In this document: piece after piece, positions 59,728-64,000 of the stretch
How positions within the stretch are numbered: the first letter of the stretch is position 1
How the letters are laid out: each line of letters opens with the position of its first letter
From: Manis javanica
Lineage: Eukaryota > Chordata > Mammalia > Pholidota > Manidae
Assembly (NCBI RefSeq): GCF_040802235.1
Contig: NC_133161.1
Location: 102,193,001 to 102,257,000 of the forward strand
Reading direction: 5' to 3'
Length of the DNA: 64,000 nucleotides
Program-made: the position numbers and the translations under genes
Notes under the pieces: generated by a model
The model's input: only the letters and a program-made list of their open reading frames with translations
Told to the model about the DNA's origin: nothing
Databases searched by the model: none

Positions 59728-60262
59728 TGTAACGGAGTGCAGAGAGCATCAAGTCAGGAAAAAGAACTAATGACACTTAACCTGACTGCCTAGAGCGAGA
59801 GCCACCCAGTCTTTTCTTGTGTAAATTACCCGAGGCTTCTGAGAAATGCGCCTACCCTAAGTTAGATAACTAGAAGTGGGCAACAGCCAGGGAACGCCTG
59901 GGGATGTAACCCGTGATAAGTCACATAGATATGCTTGGGTAAGCAAGAGATAACAATTGAAGCGGGCAGGCAACTGGCGCGTTCCCTAAAAAGGTTACAA
60001 TGTTTCCCATTGGTTACAATATAGAGTGTGTTTTAAACCTATTAGTTGTAGAGCTGCGCGGGCTTTGATGTAACTGCTGTGAAGATCCTATATAATCAAT
60101 ACCCAAAGTTGCTTCAGGGTCGGCAGCTTGGACTCGGCCTGCGTGTCAGGGGAGGGGCTGTCGACCCCAGCTTGCTGGCTGAATAAAGACTTTGCTTGGA
60201 TTTTCATCTCCGTGTCCGTGTGTCTTGTTCTCTGGGAAACCCCGGAGTCCTAGACCCTAACA
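59728..60262 (+). repeat. 3' LTR of the provirus
   Basis: It is 535 bp long, starts TGTAACGG and ends CTAACA. TATATAA at 60089-60095, AATAAA at 60182-60187. It lacks a CTT triplet that the 5' LTR has twice, and differs from it at about 21 further sites. Its intact TG end helps set the mutated 5' LTR start. Confidence 0.96.
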
Positions 60263-61084
60263 TAAGTTGTGTAAACCTTTGGAAAGTGGAGTTGCAAAGC
60301 CAAGGGATTAGCTGAGGAATAAACTCAAGGTGCAAGAGATGATGAAGCTAAAATCCAGGTCTCCAGACCAGGGCGCTGAGAGAAGTGCAAAAACCAAAAG
60401 CCCAGGTCATGCAGGGGTGAGGAGAAGAGCAGAAGGCCTGTGGGCAGGCCACCTCCATTAGGGGCCACCTCAGAATGACCCACAGCTGTAGGTGGGCCCT
60501 TTCCAGCAGCCTGTGGGCGCCCCTTGGGCTCTAAAGATGGATTCTGCTCTGGCAGGGCAGCAAGTGTGCCTCAGCTACCAGGAGGCCTCTGTTTTGCCTC
60601 TGGAATCCACATTCTGGGGCTCACTGATTCAGGATGCATCATGGAATTCACACTGCCTTCCTGGGAGTGTGAAGGAGATGGAGTCTGAATCATCTGCAGT
60701 TAAAAACCAAGCAAAACAAAATGTCAAGTAACACCCTTTGCTCCAGGCCACATACTGTGACCCCAGGGAGACTGTCAGCCACCTGTTTCATTAAAGGTAA
60801 AAAAAAAGCTGGGCCTGCATGATTAACACAATAAAGACATGGGCTATGCTGAAGTACCTTCTTTTATCTGGGAAATATTCAAACATTATAGGCCAAGTTG
60901 CTCTTGGCTTTTTGAGCTTTAATTGATTAATTTTGGGTCTTTTTCTCTTCTCCACCCCACTCTTATCTATTTTCCTGTCTAACAAAGACATGGGGCATAA
61001 TGAGGCATAAGTTAACAGACACAAAGGCAGATTTTTAAAAAAACTATCAGAACTTTAAGATTTTTTTACATTAAAAAATAACAT
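60263..61084. other. Non-coding flank of the provirus
   Basis: Ordinary sequence, no gene supported. The 79-codon open frame at 60492-60731 has no recognisable domain. Confidence 0.4.
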
Positions 61085-61515
61085 TTTAAAATGTTTTCAA
61101 ATAATTTTAGGCTTACAGATCAGTTGCAAAAATAGCCTGGAGAGTTTGTGTGTAGGAAACATATTATAGGACAGTAGGAGCTTTATCAAAACCAGAGCAC
61201 TGCCAGTGGCACAATATACTAATTAAACTGCAGACTTTAGTTGAAAATCACCAAGTGTTTTTTTTTTTGTCCCAGTATCCAAACCAGTCCCCACTGCATG
61301 TATTTGATACGTTCCTGTAGCCTCATCCAATCTGATAGCTCCTCAGTATTATTAGTATTTTTTTTGTTAAAATGCCCCTCAGTTCAGGCTTGTCTAATGT
61401 TTTCTCATAATTAGATGAAGGCATTTTGGGCAAGAATTCCATAGACTTCTAGAATTTTAGAATTTTTAAGCTGACTGATCACTATGTCTCAGACAATGTT
61501 CAAAGTGGTTTTTTC
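61085..61515 (-). repeat. Old L1M relic, inverted
   Basis: On the plus strand the antisense blocks TTACAGATCAGTTGCAAAAA (61114), TGTAGCCTCATCCAATCTGA, CCCCTCAGTTCAGGCTTGTC and TAATGTTTTCTCATAATTAG match an old L1 3' region. Low coding content. Confidence 0.65.
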
Positions 61516-61525
61516 CCTAACCAAT

Positions 61526-62335
61526 TGAGACAGCGACAGTGGATGTAGTCAGAGTAGGGTGAGGGCCTCCGGAGGGGGCAGGGCGGGATATTTGCAGTCA
61601 GAGCAATGTAACTACATGCAAGGAACCCCCCTACTAAAACTCTATGTTAAACATTAAGCTCTAGAGTGATTCTTCAGTGAGATCAGTTAATGTTCCCCAG
61701 ATAAAGAAGAGTAGCAATGTTTTATTATGCTAACCATTTATAATCATGTGTAAGGTTTACTTTAGCATACTAAAAGGCCCAGGTCTATGTTCTGTCTTTC
61801 CTCCTTCAGATCTGATGAAGTGATTTTGCAAACTGGGCAACTAATTTAGCAAGTAAGCCCAGGCATAAACAACACAGTAAAAGGCAAGAAGGATTCCACC
61901 TTAAAGATAAGATTGCATTTTAATACCCAAGAAGTTAAGACATTAAAATTCTTAACTTACTCTTTAGCAAACAATACCTCAGCCCACCTTGGAGGCTGAG
62001 CAGGTGGCCTTGTTTCATATGCCCCCAGACCAAGATGCTGTTATCTCAGGGAGAAGTCATCAGAGGAAGTTGCTTGTGTTAAGTTAATTATAAATATTCA
62101 GCGACCACTTAACAAGTCCACACCCCTAAGTTTTTCCATGTTCTTGAAAAATCCTCAACTGCCTATAAAACCCCCTAGACAATGCACCACTACGGGCTCT
62201 CTTGTCCCCTCCTGGCATGAGCCAGGAGCTCTTTCCTCTCACTTTATTTCTAAATAAAAGCCTGTACCTTGCTCTCCTACCTTGAGTGTTTGTGAAGCTC
62301 GTTCTTCAGCTTCGTGAACAAGAACTCCAGCATCA
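61526..62335 (+). mobile_element. Solo LTR 1 (ERV1-like family)
   Basis: It is 810 bp long, starts TGAGACAG and ends CAGCATCA. TATAAAA at 62164-62170 and AATAAA at 62253-62258, about 90 bp apart, mark U3/R. The flanking tetranucleotides CAAT and CTAT differ at one base. No internal retroviral sequence adjoins it. Confidence 0.8.
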
Positions 62336-62344
62336 CTATTACCT

Positions 62345-62500
62345 TACAATCTTTAAAACGCCTCCTGAAGTCATTACTTACAACTTTTACCCCCATGTGG
62401 CAGATGAGGCATTGACTCGCCGTGGATGCTCACACGGTTAGTGGGGACTCTGGCGGGACTGGAGCCCAGCAGCCCGATTGGCAGCCCACGCTGCTGTGAG
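62345..62500 (-). repeat. MIR-type SINE relic, inverted
   Basis: The CCCCCATGTGGCAGATGAGG block followed by TGCTCACACGGTTAGTGGGG and GACTGGAGCCCAGCAGCCCG has the antisense MIR order. Confidence 0.6.
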
Positions 62501-62800
62501 TGGAGGCTGAGCCAGGCCAGGGCATGGCTGGACAGTGTGGCACCCCTGCAACTCCGGGGGAAGAAGCCAGTGGTGATCCTCTGGGGGGCTGAGGTACCTT
62601 GGAGTCTGAGAGTTCCTCAGCACTGAGTGTCTTCCAGAAGATAACAAAACCACCGGGCAGATCTCATCCCACCATGAGACTCCGAGGGTTGATGGTAAAG
62701 TAAGAACACAATTCTACTGCTTAGGCCATATTCAGTCTTAGGATCTAACACTCTTCAACTCAGTCTTGTTCCATTTACATCTAGTTTTATTTTAAGGTAG

Positions 62801-63355
62801 TGAGGCAGGAATTGTGGGTGTAGTCAGAGTAGGGTGAGGGCCTTCGGAAAAGCAGGGCAGAATATTTAAAGTCAGAGCAATGTAACAATGGGCAAAGAAG
62901 TCCCTATTGAAAGTCTGTGCTAAGCATTATGCAAAGTCAAGGTCACACTAATTCTCTAGGGTAAAGATATAGACATCTTCAGTGAGAGCAGTTAAAGCTC
63001 AAAAGGCCAGAAGCAACTTGGCCTGGAATGTCTGAGTGTTCTGCAAGGGTAGCAGCATAACCCGTGACTCCACTATCAACCCTAGCAATCAGGCTATGAC
63101 CCAGCCCAGCTCGAGGACAGGGCAGGTGATACAAATCCTCACCCCTAAGTTTTTTTCATGTTCTCGAAAAATCCTCAACTGCCTATAAAACCCCCTAGAC
63201 AACGCACCACTACGGGCTCTTTTGTTCCCTCCTGGCGTGAGCCGGGAGCTCTGTCCTCTCACTTTATCTCTAAATAAAAGCCTGTACCTTGCTCTCCTAC
63301 CTTGAGTGTTTGTGAAACTCATTCTTCAGCTTTGTGAACAAAAACCCCAGCATCA
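62801..63355 (+). mobile_element. Solo LTR 2, same family, with perfect 4-bp duplication
   Basis: It is 555 bp long, starts TGAGGCAG and ends CAGCATCA, and is flanked by GTAG on both sides (62797-62800 and 63356-63359). TATAAAA at 63184-63190, AATAAA at 63273-63278. It lacks a central segment of about 350 bp that LTR 1 has, but has a short AGCTCAAAAGGCCAGAAGCA block missing from LTR 1. Confidence 0.88.
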
Positions 63356-63604
63356 GTAGGAGTTATAAGCTGGAAAGATGGCACTTGAGTCAGAACTTCT
63401 GAATTATGAGCAACAAAGGTGGAACAATATCAAATACAAAAAACTGGCATAGAGAAAATGAAGAGTGTGTTAGTGATAGCTCTCAGTTCCATACCACCCC
63501 TGAAAGTTAACCATGAAGTGCATGTTACAAATAACCTGTTAATGAGCCCCCTAGAAAGGACCCAGTTAACCAGTTAAAACTAGAAATCCAGAAAAGACTC
63601 AGAT

Positions 63605-64000
63605 TTAATGAGTCAATCAATTAAAGCTCAAAAGGTCAAGAGCAACTTGGCTTTGAATGTTTGAATATTCCCCAGATAAAGAAAAGTTTCTGAGCACAGC
63701 CCCTGTCTTCACTGTGTCAATTAGATCATTGTAAGATTTACTCTAGCCTGCTAAAAGGCCCACCTATAAATACATAATAAAGACAGGGAGATCCCACTTT
63801 AAAGCCAAAATTGCATTTTGAGAAAAAAACCAGGAAGTTTAAGAAGATTCTTAACATACTCTTTAGCAAACAAATAACTCTGCCCACCTTGGAGGAAGGG
63901 CAGTCTTGACTGATAAGCTAATTTTGCAGAATTACCTAGAGGGCTGACTGATAAGAAACTTAATGTCTCATCAAAGATACTTGAGATCACTTAAGAAGCC
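63605..64000 (+). mobile_element. LTR 3, same family, cut by the window end
   Basis: From about 63620 it matches both blocks that are private to LTR 1 or LTR 2: TTAAAGCTCAAAAGG (as LTR 2) then CCCCAGATAAAGAA and CTCTTTAGCAAACAA (as LTR 1), then CCCACCTTGGAGG. Its 5' end is missing or too diverged to place, and the 3' part lies beyond the window. Confidence 0.7.

Larger units (their letters stand above)
50857..60262 (+). mobile_element. Complete, defective gammaretrovirus-like endogenous provirus
   Basis: It is 9,406 bp long: LTR-PBS-leader-gag-pro-pol-env-PPT-LTR. Flanking tetranucleotides are CAAG (50853-50856) and TAAG (60263-60266), a 4-bp target duplication with one mismatch. Gag and pol share one frame separated by a stop, env overlaps the pol end, Gag has a PPPY motif and a single zinc knuckle, and Env has CWLC, RSKR and CX6CC motifs: all gammaretroviral (class I) hallmarks. 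The two LTRs differ at about 21 of 535 sites by my hand alignment. Every gene carries damage, so it cannot replicate. Confidence 0.97.

Noticed and set aside
50857-60262. An intact, possibly infectious retrovirus
   Set aside because: Premature stops in gag, pol and env, three frame changes, a mutated integrase triad and a disordered env are all visible.
61526-63355. LTR 1 and LTR 2 as the two ends of a small provirus
   Set aside because: The 465 bp between them contain a MIR relic and no retroviral sequence, and LTR 2 has its own perfect target duplication.
1-64000. CRISPR arrays, bacterial operons or phage genes
   Set aside because: No regularly spaced repeats, no prokaryotic gene density; all large-scale structure is mammalian retroelements.
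1-64000. tRNA, snRNA or 7SL-derived genes and young SINEs
   Set aside because: I saw no cloverleaf with A/B boxes, no U-RNA core and no Alu/B1-like sequence; diverged copies could have been missed by eye.

Overview
The window is nuclear DNA of a placental mammal. It is built mostly from interspersed retroelements: LINE-1, endogenous retroviruses and LTRs, MIR and MER5-like relics. It contains one recognisable host-gene landmark, a CpG island holding what I read as exon 1 of COBL (cordon-bleu WH2 repeat protein) on the minus strand. The encoded N-terminus is MDAPRALVAKPPTG-, split by a GTAAGC donor. I saw no Alu, B1/B2, CAN or Bov SINEs. The young L1 has a G-rich 3'UTR, and a repeated-looking ERV env/LTR transcript copy is present; together these remind me of pangolin-type genomes. 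That order-level guess is from memory and weak.

Layout. 1-13.4 kb is a plus-strand retroelement pile: an old L1 relic, a damaged L1 (about 628-4348), a nearly full-length but mutated 6.3-kb L1 (about 4358-10674), a polyadenylated copy of a retroviral env-TM/3'LTR transcript (10675-12328), a 200-bp L1 3'UTR piece and a third L1 3' end, each starting at the A-tail of the one before. 13.4-30.2 kb is mostly single-copy intronic-looking DNA with microsatellites, MIR, an L1M end and small repeats, probably COBL intron 1. 30.28-31.76 kb is the CpG-island promoter, with COBL exon 1 at 31181-31221 and two short upstream ORFs. 31.8-40.5 kb, upstream of COBL, has MER5, MIR and minus-strand L1M relics.

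40.5-48.3 kb is a nested stack. An old plus-strand L1 is interrupted by LTR/ERV blocks, one of which carries an HMGN1 processed pseudogene with a 12-bp target-site duplication. 50857-60262 is a complete but defective gammaretrovirus-like provirus with two 0.54-kb LTRs, a tRNA-Pro primer site, gag, pro-pol, env and a polypurine tract. 61-64 kb holds an L1M relic and three same-family LTRs, two of them complete solo LTRs.

No host protein-coding exon other than COBL exon 1 could be supported. The provirus genes are broken by premature stops, frameshifts at homopolymers, a catalytic Asp-to-Asn change in integrase and an internal env duplication. That duplication is much less diverged than the two LTRs are from each other, which is the most unusual single observation here.
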